A DNA stretch of 64,000 nt from Aquabacterium sp. OR-4 (GTDB lineage Bacteria > Pseudomonadota > Gammaproteobacteria > Burkholderiales > Burkholderiaceae_C). Where the stretch lies: contig NZ_JAOCQD020000002.1 of the NCBI RefSeq assembly GCF_025290835.2, forward strand, positions 682,001-746,000, written 5' to 3'. The translations under genes and the position numbers were made by a program. Under the pieces are notes generated by a model. That model was not told where the DNA came from, did no database searches, and saw only the letters and a list, made by a program, of their open reading frames with translations. This document shows positions 1 to 8,900 of the stretch, in pieces (the first letter of the stretch is position 1; each line of letters opens with the position of its first letter).

Positions 1-185
1 ATGTCCACCGGCGCCAACGCGGCCCAGGTGATGGCTGCCACCAGCGCGGCCATCATCAGGTAGATCGACCAGACCGCGGCGCGCGCCGGCTCGAGGTGCA
101 GCGCGGCCTGGGTGGGGGTGAGGTATTGCGCATCGCCGGCACGCAAGGTGCCCGCGCCGTCGCGGAATGGGGCCTGGCCGGACAT
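1..185 (-). CDS. HlyD/LapC-family T1SS membrane fusion protein, N-terminal part
   Basis: The gene runs off the window edge, so only about 61 N-terminal residues are visible. They form a short polar cytoplasmic leader and then a hydrophobic segment (about residues 39-58) ending in APVD, which is typical of the start of HlyD/LapC-type periplasmic adaptors. These proteins bridge an inner-membrane ABC exporter to a TolC-like outer-membrane channel. The ATG at 185 lies 23 bp downstream of the ABC transporter stop on the same strand, so the two are very probably cotranscribed. The Shine-Dalgarno is weak. Identification rests on the anchor pattern and on context; the coiled-coil hairpin and beta domain lie outside the window. 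Confidence 0.75.
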   Translation of the reverse strand, partial: MSGQAPFRDGAGTLRAGDAQYLTPTQAALHLEPARAAVWSIYLMMAALVAAITWAALAPVD

Positions 186-208
186 CGTGGCGCCCTGGGT
201 TGGGTGGG

Positions 209-2497
209 TCAGACGGCAGCGCGGCGCTCGGCCGGCTGCGTGCTGGGGTGGCGGTGCACATTGCCGGGCGGCTGGGCGCTGCCGCTGGGCGGCGCGGCCT
301 GGGCCGCCGGCCGCGCACCCGACAGGGCCGCCAGCACCGCGGCCTTGGGGCCGTCCATCACCACCTTGCCGGCATCGACCACGATGATGCGCTGCACCAG
401 CTCGAGCACGGCCGGGCGGTGGGTCACCATCACCAGGGTGCAGCCGGCGGCGGCGTCCTTGAGCTGGCGCAGAAACACCAGCTCGCTCTGGGCGTCCATC
501 GAGCTGGTGGGTTCGTCCATCAGCAGCACCTTGGGCCGGGTGATCAGGCTGCGGGTCAGGGCCACCAGCTGGCGCTGGCCGCCCGAGAGCAGCGAGCCCG
601 ATTCGCCGACCTGCATGTCCCAGCCCAGCGGGTGGCCGTCAACCACGCGCTGCAGGCCGGTGAGCCGGGCCACCGCGCCCAGCTGCGAGATGTCGGCGCT
701 GGCGCGGCCCAGCAGCACGTTGTCGCGCAGCGTGCCGTTGAACAGGCGCGAGTCCTGCGGCACATAGCCCACCGCCACGCGGAAATCATTGGGGTCGATC
801 TGGCGCAGGTCGATGCCGTCCACCTCGACCATGCCGTCGCCCGGCCGGTACAGGCCGGCCACCAGGCGCAGCACGGTGCTCTTGCCGCTGCCGATGCGGC
901 CCAGGATGGCCACGCGCTCGCCCGGCTCGAAGGCCAGGTTCACGCCCTTGAGCACCGTGGGCGCCTGCTGGTCGGGTGCCGAGGGGTAGGCAAAGCTCAC
1001 GTCGTGCAGTGCGATGCGGCCGCTCAATCCGCGCAGCGGAACGTAGGCACGGCCCTCCTCGCGGTCGGTGGGCTGCGACATCACGCGGTTGAGCGCGATC
1101 ATCGCGGCCCGCGCGCCCTGCCAGCGGTTGGCCAGCATCACGATCGAGGTCAGCGGGGCGATGGCGCGCATGGCAAACATCACGCCGCCCATCAGTGCGC
1201 CGCCGGTGATGACCTTGGACTCGATCAGGTACACGCCCCACACCAGCATCACCAGGGTGATCAGCTGCTGCGAGAGCATCGACACGTTCATCGACAGGTT
1301 GGTCACCGAGCGCGACTTGATCTGGCTGTGCACCGCCGCGGCGGTGCTTTGCTCGTAGCGGTGCAGAAAACGGCCCTGCGCGCCGGTGGCCTTGACGTCC
1401 TCGATGCCTTCCACCGCCTCGACCAGCAGGCCGTGCAGATCAGCCTGCTGCTGCATGTGGGCGGTGCTGGCGCGGCGCATGGTGCCCTGCACCAGGGCCA
1501 GGCCGATCAGGATGATGGGCACCGCCAGCAGCGGCACCCAGCCCAGCGGGCCGGCGATGACGAAGGTCATCGCGATGAAGATGAAGATGAACGGCAGGTC
1601 GCTCACCGCCGACATCGTGGCCGACGAGAAGAACTCGCGCACCAGCTCGATCTGGCCCACGATGTGCGAGTAGGCGCCGGCCGATTCGGGCCGGTGCTCC
1701 ATGCGCACGGCCAGGCTCTGGCGGAACAGCTGCGTGCCCACCAGCAGGTCGGCCTTCTTGCCGGCCAGGTCGATCAGGTAGGTGCGCAGCTGGCGCGCGG
1801 CCAGGTCGAACACCAAGGCCAGGCCACCCGCCACGGCCAGGGCCCACAGCGTGGCAAAGGCCTGGTGCGGGATCACCTTGTCATAGATCACCGAGGTCAG
1901 CGTGCCGGTGGCCAGCATCAGCGTGTTGCTGAGCAGGGCCGCCAGCATCGACGCCCGGTAGTACGGCGTGAAACGGCGCAGCGTGCCCCACAGCCAGTGG
2001 CGGTTGGGGTCGCGCAGGGCGTCCTGGATCTCGGGTGAGGATTGCGCCGAGGCGCGCGGCTCCACCGGCCGCGGCGTGGCCACCAGGGTCACGCCGGCGT
2101 ACTCGGGGCGCAGCTCGTCCAGCGTGGCCTGCAGCGGCTCGTCCACCGGGCCGGGCATCACCAGCTCGCACTGCAGGCTGCCGTCGGCCATGGGCCGGCG
2201 CGCGGCCAGGATGCAGGCGTCGCCGTTGCGCAGCAGCAGCACCACCGGCAGCAGCTCGTCGGGGATGTCGGCCAGGTCGCGCTGCATCAGGCCGGCGTTG
2301 AAGCCGGCCTCGCGCATCGCGCGCACGGCCTGGTCGGGGCCGAGGGCGCCGCTCACCTCCTGGCCGTTGAGCAGCGAGCTCACCGACCGTTCCTGCCCGT
2401 GATGCCGCGTCAGCCACAGCAGCGCATGGGCGAGCGGATCCTCGGCCAGGCTGCGCTGGCCGTTGTCGTCGGCATCGTGGGAGTGGCTTGGGCTCAC
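209..2497 (-). CDS. Type I secretion ABC transporter with C39-like domain (LapB/HlyB type)
   Basis: Inner-membrane ATPase/permease of a type I secretion system, 762 residues. Residues about 20-118 form a C39-peptidase-like fold without a catalytic cysteine, as in LapB/HlyB-type exporters, where this domain docks the substrate rather than cutting a leader. A six-helix transmembrane region spans about 175-455. The nucleotide-binding domain has Walker A GRIGSGKST (about 533-541), signature LSGGQRQ (about 637-643) and Walker B VLLMDE (about 657-662). The chosen start is a GTG with a weak upstream GGAT. It lies 77 bp downstream of the GT41 glycosyltransferase and just upstream of the HlyD-type partner, so all three look like one operon. 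No RTX or adhesin substrate and no TolC gene are in the window. Confidence 0.93.
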   Translation of the reverse strand: MSPSHSHDADDNGQRSLAEDPLAHALLWLTRHHGQERSVSSLLNGQEVSGALGPDQAVRAMREAGFNAGLMQRDLADIPDELLPVVLLLRNGDACILAARRPMADGSLQCELVMPGPVDEPLQATLDELRPEYAGVTLVATPRPVEPRASAQSSPEIQDALRDPNRHWLWGTLRRFTPYYRASMLAALLSNTLMLATGTLTSVIYDKVIPHQAFATLWALAVAGGLALVFDLAARQLRTYLIDLAGKKADLLVGTQLFRQSLAVRMEHRPESAGAYSHIVGQIELVREFFSSATMSAVSDLPFIFIFIAMTFVIAGPLGWVPLLAVPIILIGLALVQGTMRRASTAHMQQQADLHGLLVEAVEGIEDVKATGAQGRFLHRYEQSTAAAVHSQIKSRSVTNLSMNVSMLSQQLITLVMLVWGVYLIESKVITGGALMGGVMFAMRAIAPLTSIVMLANRWQGARAAMIALNRVMSQPTDREEGRAYVPLRGLSGRIALHDVSFAYPSAPDQQAPTVLKGVNLAFEPGERVAILGRIGSGKSTVLRLVAGLYRPGDGMVEVDGIDLRQIDPNDFRVAVGYVPQDSRLFNGTLRDNVLLGRASADISQLGAVARLTGLQRVVDGHPLGWDMQVGESGSLLSGGQRQLVALTRSLITRPKVLLMDEPTSSMDAQSELVFLRQLKDAAAGCTLVMVTHRPAVLELVQRIIVVDAGKVVMDGPKAAVLAALSGARPAAQAAPPSGSAQPPGNVHRHPSTQPAERRAAV

Positions 2498-2574
2498 GGG
2501 ATCCAGGCGTTGTGATGCGGCCAGCCACGGGCCGCCCGAATGCAGAAATCAGGCGATGGGCTTGAACCGGCCGA

Positions 2575-4410
2575 TCAAAGGCGATGCGCCAGCGCCAGGC
2601 GCTCGAACTCGTTCTCGATGTCGCGCACCAGGCGCGGCATGTCGAACAAGGGCGAACTTCGGCCGTGCTCGTCCAGGTAGCGGCGGTACGAGGCGGCACG
2701 CGCCGGCTCGCGGCCGATGCGCACCGCCAGCTTCTCGTACTCGGCCAGCGAATCGGTCACCAGGTCGGGCAGGCCCACGGCGTGCAGCAGGCTGCCGGCC
2801 ATGCGCGAGATGTAACTTCGCCCCGACCAGGTGACGATGGGCAGGCCCATCCACAGCGCATCGCTGGCCGTGGTGCCGGCGTTGTACGGGAAGGTGTCGA
2901 GCATCAGATCCGCACAGCGGAACCGGGCCAGGTAATCGGGCGGCGCCGCACGGGGCGCAAAGAGTATTCGCTCGCGCGCCACGCCATGCGCGTCGGCGCA
3001 GCGCAGCATGTTTTCCTGCGCGGTGTCGTTGTCGGCCAGCAGCCACAGCACGCTGTCGGGCACGCCCGCCAGGATGCGCATCCACGAGGCAAAGACGTTC
3101 TCGGTGAACTTGTGGTTGTTGTTGAACGAGCAGTACACGAACTTGCCTGGCGGCAGGCCCAGTTCGGCCCGTGTCGGCGTTCGGCCTACCTCGCGCTGCC
3201 GGTCGCTCACCTGGTAGCAGTGCGGCAGGCGGATCGGTTTCTCGGTGCAATACGGCTCCAGCTCGGGCGGCATCACGAAATGGTCGGCCAGGATCCAGTC
3301 GACCCCCGGCAGGCCCGAGGTGCCCGGCAAACCCAGGTAGCTCACCTGGATGGGCGCCGCGCGGTAGCCCAGGATGGCGGGCCGCGCACCGTTGGTCAGG
3401 CCCTGCAGGTCAACCAGCACGTCGATGCCGGCTTCGGCGATCAGGCGGGCCGCGGCGGCGTCGTCGACCGCGTCGATGCGCACCACATGGTCCATGGCGC
3501 GCAGGATGCGCTGGCGCTGCGGCATCGCGCTCTCGGGTGTCCAGCAGAAGGCCCAGGTTTCGACCCGGGATCGGTCGTGCAGCTCGAACAGCTCGGGCGT
3601 CAGCAGGCCCACCGCATGCATGTGCAGGTCGCCCGACAGGTAGCCGATGCGTATCTTGCCGGTGCGCGGCGGCTGCAGCGAGTGCAGCGGCACCGGCTGG
3701 GCCTTGGGCACCCGCTCGTTGGCAAAGCGCACGGCGGCCAGCAGCTGCATGGCGGGGTCGTCCGACAGGCCCATCATGGCCAGCAGCGAGGTGCCCATCA
3801 GCAGGCGGTTGTGCGTGACCTCGCCCACCGGCTGCCAGGCCGGCCATTCGCACTGCTTCTGGCGCAGGTGCACGTAGTGCTGCACCACGTTGGGCTGTTC
3901 GGGGTTGAGCTCGAGGCTGCGCTTGAGCTCGGCCTCGGCATCGGGGTAGCGGCGCAGCTGCTCGAGCAGGCGGCCGCGGTTGTTCAGGGCATGCACGCGC
4001 AGCTCGGGCTGGGCGGTGCCGTCGAGCACCTGCTGCCATTCGGCCAGGGCCTCGTCGTGCTGGCCACGGCGCTCGAGCAGGTGCCCGAGGTTGAGCCGGG
4101 CATGCGGAAAGTCGGGCTGCAGGGCCACGGCCTGACGGTAGGCCTGCTCGGCCTCGGCATGGCGCTGCTGGGCACCCAGCAGGGTGCCCAGGTTGAAGCA
4201 GGCCACATGGGCCATCGGGGCGGGGCCGGCCTCGATCCAGTCGCGGTAGGCCTGAACTGCGCCGTCCAGATCGCCGCTCGACTGCAGCCGCTGCGCTTCA
4301 TGCACCAGCTCGACAAGCGAGCGCTGGGTCACGACGGGGTGGCTGGATTCGACGGGTTTCTGGGGGGTGGACATGGTCAAGGTCGGCGAAGACAGGGTGT
4401 CGGCGAACAT
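2575..4410 (-). CDS. TPR-containing GT41 (OGT/SPINDLY-like) protein glycosyltransferase
   Basis: A cytoplasmic protein O-glycosyltransferase of the GT41 family, which moves sugar from a UDP-sugar to Ser/Thr of proteins. Residues about 30-190 hold TPR units (for example around 72-105, 106-139 and 140-172). Residues about 250-611 are the GT-B catalytic region. His263/His265 sit in the GDLHMH segment that aligns with the catalytic-region histidine of human OGT. Lys434 in the CSFNNNHK segment aligns with the UDP-binding lysine. The MLDTFPYNAGTTASDALW and SSPLF segments are classic family signatures. The ATG at 4410 has a good GGAG six bases upstream; an internal ATG at 4374 has none. It heads the operon with the type I secretion genes, so the exported protein is a candidate acceptor. 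Flagellin is the alternative acceptor. Acceptor and sugar are unknown. Confidence 0.88.
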   Translation of the reverse strand: MFADTLSSPTLTMSTPQKPVESSHPVVTQRSLVELVHEAQRLQSSGDLDGAVQAYRDWIEAGPAPMAHVACFNLGTLLGAQQRHAEAEQAYRQAVALQPDFPHARLNLGHLLERRGQHDEALAEWQQVLDGTAQPELRVHALNNRGRLLEQLRRYPDAEAELKRSLELNPEQPNVVQHYVHLRQKQCEWPAWQPVGEVTHNRLLMGTSLLAMMGLSDDPAMQLLAAVRFANERVPKAQPVPLHSLQPPRTGKIRIGYLSGDLHMHAVGLLTPELFELHDRSRVETWAFCWTPESAMPQRQRILRAMDHVVRIDAVDDAAAARLIAEAGIDVLVDLQGLTNGARPAILGYRAAPIQVSYLGLPGTSGLPGVDWILADHFVMPPELEPYCTEKPIRLPHCYQVSDRQREVGRTPTRAELGLPPGKFVYCSFNNNHKFTENVFASWMRILAGVPDSVLWLLADNDTAQENMLRCADAHGVARERILFAPRAAPPDYLARFRCADLMLDTFPYNAGTTASDALWMGLPIVTWSGRSYISRMAGSLLHAVGLPDLVTDSLAEYEKLAVRIGREPARAASYRRYLDEHGRSSPLFDMPRLVRDIENEFERLALAHRL

Positions 4411-4762
4411 GGTGGCTCCGTCATGACCTGGTTGAGAAGGGCTCCATTCTTGAAGCCGCCTGCCGCGGCTTTAGCGCCGATAAGACCGGCATTCCGCCGG
4501 CAAACGCCGCCCTCACCACCGCCCCGACCGAGCCGCCGCGCCGCCCACCCCGTGCGGCGCCGGCCCAAGCGCAAAAGGCGACCCGAGGGTCGCCTTGCGT
4601 GGACGAAAAATCGTCCGTCTTGCTGTCTGTCCTTGGCCGACTGTCCTTGGCCGTTTGCCGTCGGCCTTCAGCCGTTCACCGGCCTGCTGCTTCCAGCCGG
4701 AGGGCGCGGGGCCTGGGCGCAACCCGCCAGTGCGGGCTGGACGCAGGCCGGCGCCGCGGCAG
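4411..4762. other. Intergenic region between cheZ and the GT41 operon
   Basis: No credible gene lies here. It holds the cheZ terminator (4573-4596) and presumably the promoter of the GT41/T1SS operon. There is a plus-strand GCCGATAA at 4476-4483, but it lacks a -35 element at the right distance and points away from both neighbours, so I do not call it a promoter. Confidence 0.6.
4573..4596 (-). terminator. Rho-independent terminator after cheZ
   Basis: Perfect inverted repeat GGCGACCC-GA-GGGTCGCC (4577-4594), followed on the minus strand by TTTT. It lies about 165 bp downstream of the cheZ stop and ahead of the GT41 gene, so it separates the cheYZ unit from the secretion operon. Confidence 0.75.
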
Positions 4763-5401
4763 CTAGAAGCCCAGGCTGGCCAGCAGGTCGTCGACCTCGC
4801 CCTGGTCCTGCACGATGTCGGTGCGGCCTTCGGCGTTGACCACCGGGCCGGGCAGCACATTGCTGTCGACCTTCTCGCGCTGCTCGGCCGGCACCACCTG
4901 CACCAGCAGCTTGACCAGGCTGTCTTCGAGGTTGTTGGCCAGCTTGACCACCTTCTGCACCACCTGGCCGGTCAGGTCGTGGAAGTCCTGCGCCATCATG
5001 ATGTCGGTGAGGTGCGAATCGACCGCGCTGGTGCGCTTCTCGACGTCGCTGACGAAGTTCATCACCGCGCCGCTGGCGATGGCGCGCACCGGGTCGGCGG
5101 TGAGCTGATCGGCCAGCAGACGGGTCTGCCGGGCAATCTCGCCCTGCTCGGCCTTGGCCATGTCGACCGAGTTGAGCACCTTCTCGGCCGCCGCGGCGGT
5201 TTTCGAGGCGATGTAGGTCAGGCGGTCGCGCGCGTCGGGAATGCCGTCCGCGGCCACCTGCAGTTGCGGCATCACGCCCAGCTGGCGCAGCGTGTCGTGC
5301 AGCAGCCGGGTGATTTCGCCAATCTTCTGCACCACTTCGGGTGCAGCCATCGGACCGGTTGCGCCTGCCGGCACCATGGCGCCCACGTCTTCCATTTTCA
5401 T
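4763..5401 (-). CDS. cheZ: CheZ, CheY-P phosphatase
   Basis: Dephosphorylates CheY-P to end the motor-switching signal. The 212 residues match the usual CheZ length. The catalytic helix reads DFHDLTGQ at residues 139-146, giving Asp142 and Gln146 in place of E. coli Asp143 and Gln147. The last residues (GEVDDLLASLGF) form the amphipathic CheY-binding helix at the C-terminus. The start is an ATG 17 bp after the cheY stop, so cheY and cheZ form a two-gene operon. It is probably read from the sigma-28 promoter at 5862-5888. A second, shorter CheZ-like protein is encoded at 44351. Confidence 0.97.
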   Translation of the reverse strand: MKMEDVGAMVPAGATGPMAAPEVVQKIGEITRLLHDTLRQLGVMPQLQVAADGIPDARDRLTYIASKTAAAAEKVLNSVDMAKAEQGEIARQTRLLADQLTADPVRAIASGAVMNFVSDVEKRTSAVDSHLTDIMMAQDFHDLTGQVVQKVVKLANNLEDSLVKLLVQVVPAEQREKVDSNVLPGPVVNAEGRTDIVQDQGEVDDLLASLGF

Positions 5402-5418
5402 GACATGTGCTCCCGGCG

Positions 5419-5817
5419 TCAGGCGGCAGTGGCCTGGAGTTTCTGCATGATCTTGGTCACCTTCTCTTCCAGCGTCGCCTTGGTGAAGGGTTTGACCACG
5501 TAGCCGGCGGCGCCGCTCTGGGCGGCCAGCAGGATGTCTTCCTTGCGCGCCTCGGCGGTGACCATCAGCACCGGGATGTGCTTGAGCGAGGCGTCGGCCT
5601 TGACCGCCTTGAGCAGGTCAAAGCCGTTCATGTTGGGCATGTTGATGTCGCTGACGACGAAGTCGTAGCGCGCGTTCTTCAGCATCTGCAGCGCCACGGC
5701 GCCGTCCTCGGCTTCGTCGGCGTTGTTGGCGCCCATTTCCTTGAGCAGGCCCCGCACGATGCGACGCATCGTGTTGAAGTCGTCGACGATCAGGAATTTC
5801 AGGTCGGCGGGATTCAT
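5419..5817 (-). CDS. cheY: CheY, chemotaxis response regulator
   Basis: Single-domain receiver of 132 residues that binds FliM when phosphorylated by CheA. Acidic pocket Asp12/Asp13, phospho-acceptor Asp57, Thr87 and Lys109 are all in place, and the [12 protein letters not shown] segment after Asp57 is typical of the E. coli CheY subtype paired with CheZ. The start has AGGA a few bases upstream. It is the first gene of cheY-cheZ, with a sigma-28 promoter about 45 bp upstream. A second CheY (44873) belongs to the cheA operon. Confidence 0.97.
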   Translation of the reverse strand: MNPADLKFLIVDDFNTMRRIVRGLLKEMGANNADEAEDGAVALQMLKNARYDFVVSDINMPNMNGFDLLKAVKADASLKHIPVLMVTAEARKEDILLAAQSGAAGYVVKPFTKATLEEKVTKIMQKLQATAA

Positions 5818-5861
5818 CGCATTCCTCAGTTCAGGTGTTTCCGGTCACGAGCATCTGTCGG

Positions 5862-5888
5862 TTATCGGTGCGCGTGCCGCGAACTTGA
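5862..5888 (-). promoter_or_regulatory. Sigma-28 promoter of cheYZ
   Basis: Read on the minus strand: TCAA (5888-5885), 15 bp, ACCGATAA (5869-5862). It has the same architecture as the other FliA-type promoters in this window and ends about 45 bp before the cheY start. Confidence 0.75.
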
Positions 5889-5994
5889 AGCCGGCCGTGG
5901 CGGGCTGTCTGCGGCCACGCGCCGACGGGCGTGACGGAATCGGCAGTCGTGTCGTTGGGTCTCGGGCGGCGATCAGGCGGTGATCGGGCGGTGA

Positions 5995-8900
5995 TCAGGC
6001 CGCCATCAGGCGCGGGCCCGCCGTGGTGTCGCTGCGCTGCGCCGGGCGCGGCCGGGGCGGTCCCGACACCTCGTTTTCGCTGCGCTGGCGCAGCGCCGAG
6101 GCGAAATCGAGCGCGTAGACGCGGCTTGAATGGGCCGGCCGCCCGGCACCCGCGCCAGCAGCCGCACTGGCGGCCGCGGCAAGTGCCGGGTTCAGTGCCG
6201 GGTTCAGCGCGGGATTCAGCGCGGGGTTGGGCCCGGCACCGCCGGCCAGGGCCGGCACGGGCCCAGCGGCCTGCGCCGGCATGCCCGGCCGGCCAGGCAC
6301 GCCAGCGGCAGGCCGGCGCGCCTGGCCCGGCAGCGGACGCCGGCCGGGCGGGCCGGCGGCCCGGCGCGGGCGGGTCAGCTCATGCCGCAGCGGCCGCCAC
6401 AGCGTGTCGACCGCCAGCGCGCGGCCCCAGGCCAGCGGCAGGCCCTGGGCCAGGCACACCGCGGCCACCCCGGCCTCGATGGCGCCATCCATCAGCCACC
6501 AGGGCGAGGTGCGCAGGCGTGCGCGCAGTTCAGCCACCGGCACCGCCACCAGCCAGGGCGCCCAGGCCGGCGGCCAGCCGGCCGGGCGGGCACCCGGCCC
6601 CCCCGCCCTGCCCGGCGCCTGACCGGCCTGGCCGGCCGACGGCGGCGCCGAGAACAGCGACAACGCGGACAGCGTGGGCAGCGCAGGCAGCCGCTGCCAC
6701 GCCCAGCGCCAGGCGCGCCGCAGCGGCCGGCTGCCGGCCAGGTGCGGCGAAACCGGCCGCGAGGGCACGGCATCGGCGCCAGGCAGGGTGTCGGGTTCGG
6801 TCATGCTCAGGATTCGGGAGGAGGTTGCGGCCGTGTCTGGAGGGGAGCGACGGGTCGGGTCCAGGGCGGTATGTCGGGCGGTGTGTTGGGCGGTGTGTCG
6901 GGCAAAGTCACGGTCGGTGTGACGGTCGGTTCGAAGCTCGGCTTGCCGGTCGGCGCGGAAGTCGTGGCCCAGGCCGGCGGGTGTGTCGGCCCCCGGCGGC
7001 CGGCCGCGGCCTGGCAGCCGGCGCGTCAGCCACCCGAACCAGCCGTTGCCGGTGGTGCCAGTGCTGGTGCCGGTGGTGCCGGTGCCTGGCTCGCCGGCCT
7101 GACCGGCGCTCGGGCCCCTGCCCAGCCGCCGCAGCGCGCCGGCCAGCAGGCCGGGCAGCCGGGCCAGCGCGGGCCGGTCCGGCGGCGGTCGGCCGGGCGG
7201 CAGGCCTGGCTGGCTGGCCATGGCCGGCAAGGGCAGCACCGTGCGCCGTCGCGGGCGTGGCGCCGGCCCGGCCAGCGTGGGCTCGGCGGGGTCGAAGAGC
7301 AGTGAACGGTCGATCGGCGTGTCGCGCCAGCGCAGCGGGTCGGCGCGCGACAGCGCCGCACGGCCCGCCGGCGCCGCAGACGGCGGCCAGGCATCGCCCA
7401 GCTGCGGTTCGCGGCGCGCGGATGGCCAGGCGTCGACGGAATGCTGGAGGCTGCCGGCGGCCGGGCCCATGCCGGCGCCAGGGGCGTCGTGCGCAGGCCG
7501 GTCGGTGGCGAAAACGCTGCCGCCGGTCACCGTGTCGGCCTCTGGCTCGGGCCATTGCCAGGCCTGCGGCCCGGCGGGCGCCAGCGGCTCACGCCGCAAC
7601 CCGCCAGCGCCTTCGCCGGCGCTGGCCTGCCTGCCCTGCGGTGGGCCTGCAGAAACCTGCGCCGGTGGCGCCAGATCGGGCACCCAGCCAGCGTCCAGAC
7701 CAGGCCCGTACGGCGGCTCCAGCACCGGATCGTGCCGTTGTCGCAGGGTCGGGTCAGGCCCGGGCGTTCGCACGCCGGGCGAGATGGGCGTTCGAAACAC
7801 CCGATCCGGCGCGGGCTCGCGCCAGGCCTCGGCCGGCCGCTGGCCAGACGCCGCAGCCACCGCAGGCCACGCTGCCGGAGGCGCGTGGCCGTCCGGTGGT
7901 CGTGACCGCGATGGCGGCTCTTTCCGTAAATTCTGCGGATTTGGCGTGTCTTGCATGGTTTGCGCTATTCGCGCTTTTGGCGCATTGAGCACCTCGGGCG
8001 CGTTCAGCACATCCAGCGCGTGGGGCGCGTTGGGCGTGTTGGGCGCATTCGGTGCGGCACGCGCATGGCCGGCGGGTTTCAGCCGCTGTCCACGCGCCAC
8101 CAGGCCGTCCCAGGCGCGCAAGGTGGCGTGTTGCAGCCCGGCGAGCGCCGGTGCGGTGCCACGGCCCATCCAGGCACTGACCTGGCCCAGGCGGCCGAGC
8201 ATGTGGCGGCGCAATTGCGCAGTGCCGCTGTGACGGTCCAGAAATCCCAGGTCGAGCACGACATCTGGCGGGGCGCCAGGGGGGGCGGGCCGGTCGCTGT
8301 CCGCGTTCAGCACCGGTGGACGACGCGCCCCGACGGTGCTGGCGTCGGGCGCGGCCACGCCTTTTGCCAGCACAAGCTGTCGGGGCACGGCACCGGCGGT
8401 GTCGTGCTGGTCAGGTACCGGTCCCTGGTCGGGCTGCCGGGTTGGAACCGCATCGGCGATGCGCGTTGGCGCCGACGGCATGGCGTCGGCCAGATCGGGC
8501 ACAGGGTCGGCCGCCATCTCGGCGGGCCGGGTGACGGCGATGGGGGTATCGGGCTGGGGCGCGGCAGCCTGCGTTGCGGCAGGCGGCGCCAGCGCGTGAT
8601 CGGCCGCCGCCCGCGGGGGCGGCTGCAGGTCGACCACGTCGTCCAGCAGGGGAAGGTTTTGCAGCGCACCGCGCGGCGCCTGATGCGTTGCCGCAGCGGC
8701 AGCGGGTGCGGGTGCGGCAATGCGCCAGGGTGCAGATGCAGGTGGGGCTACCGCTGCCGGTACGGCTGCAGCGGCTGCAGCGGCTGGCGCTGGCGCCGGT
8801 GCCGGCGCCGGTGCGGCGGCGGGTGCCGACGCAGCAGCGCGCTGCATCAGCGTGGCGCGCGCCGCAGCGCTGGCCGTGTGGCCGCGTGGCGGCGGCGGCG

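Noticed and set aside
167..2038. Long plus-strand open frame over the ABC transporter, and similar long antisense frames throughout
   Set aside because: High G+C sequence leaves several frames open opposite real genes. These translations are rich in Arg/His/Gln/Gly without domains and lie opposite genes with clear motifs.
4476..4483. GCCGATAA on the plus strand as a sigma-28 promoter
   Set aside because: No TAAA/TCAA at 15 bp, and it points into the 3' end of cheZ.
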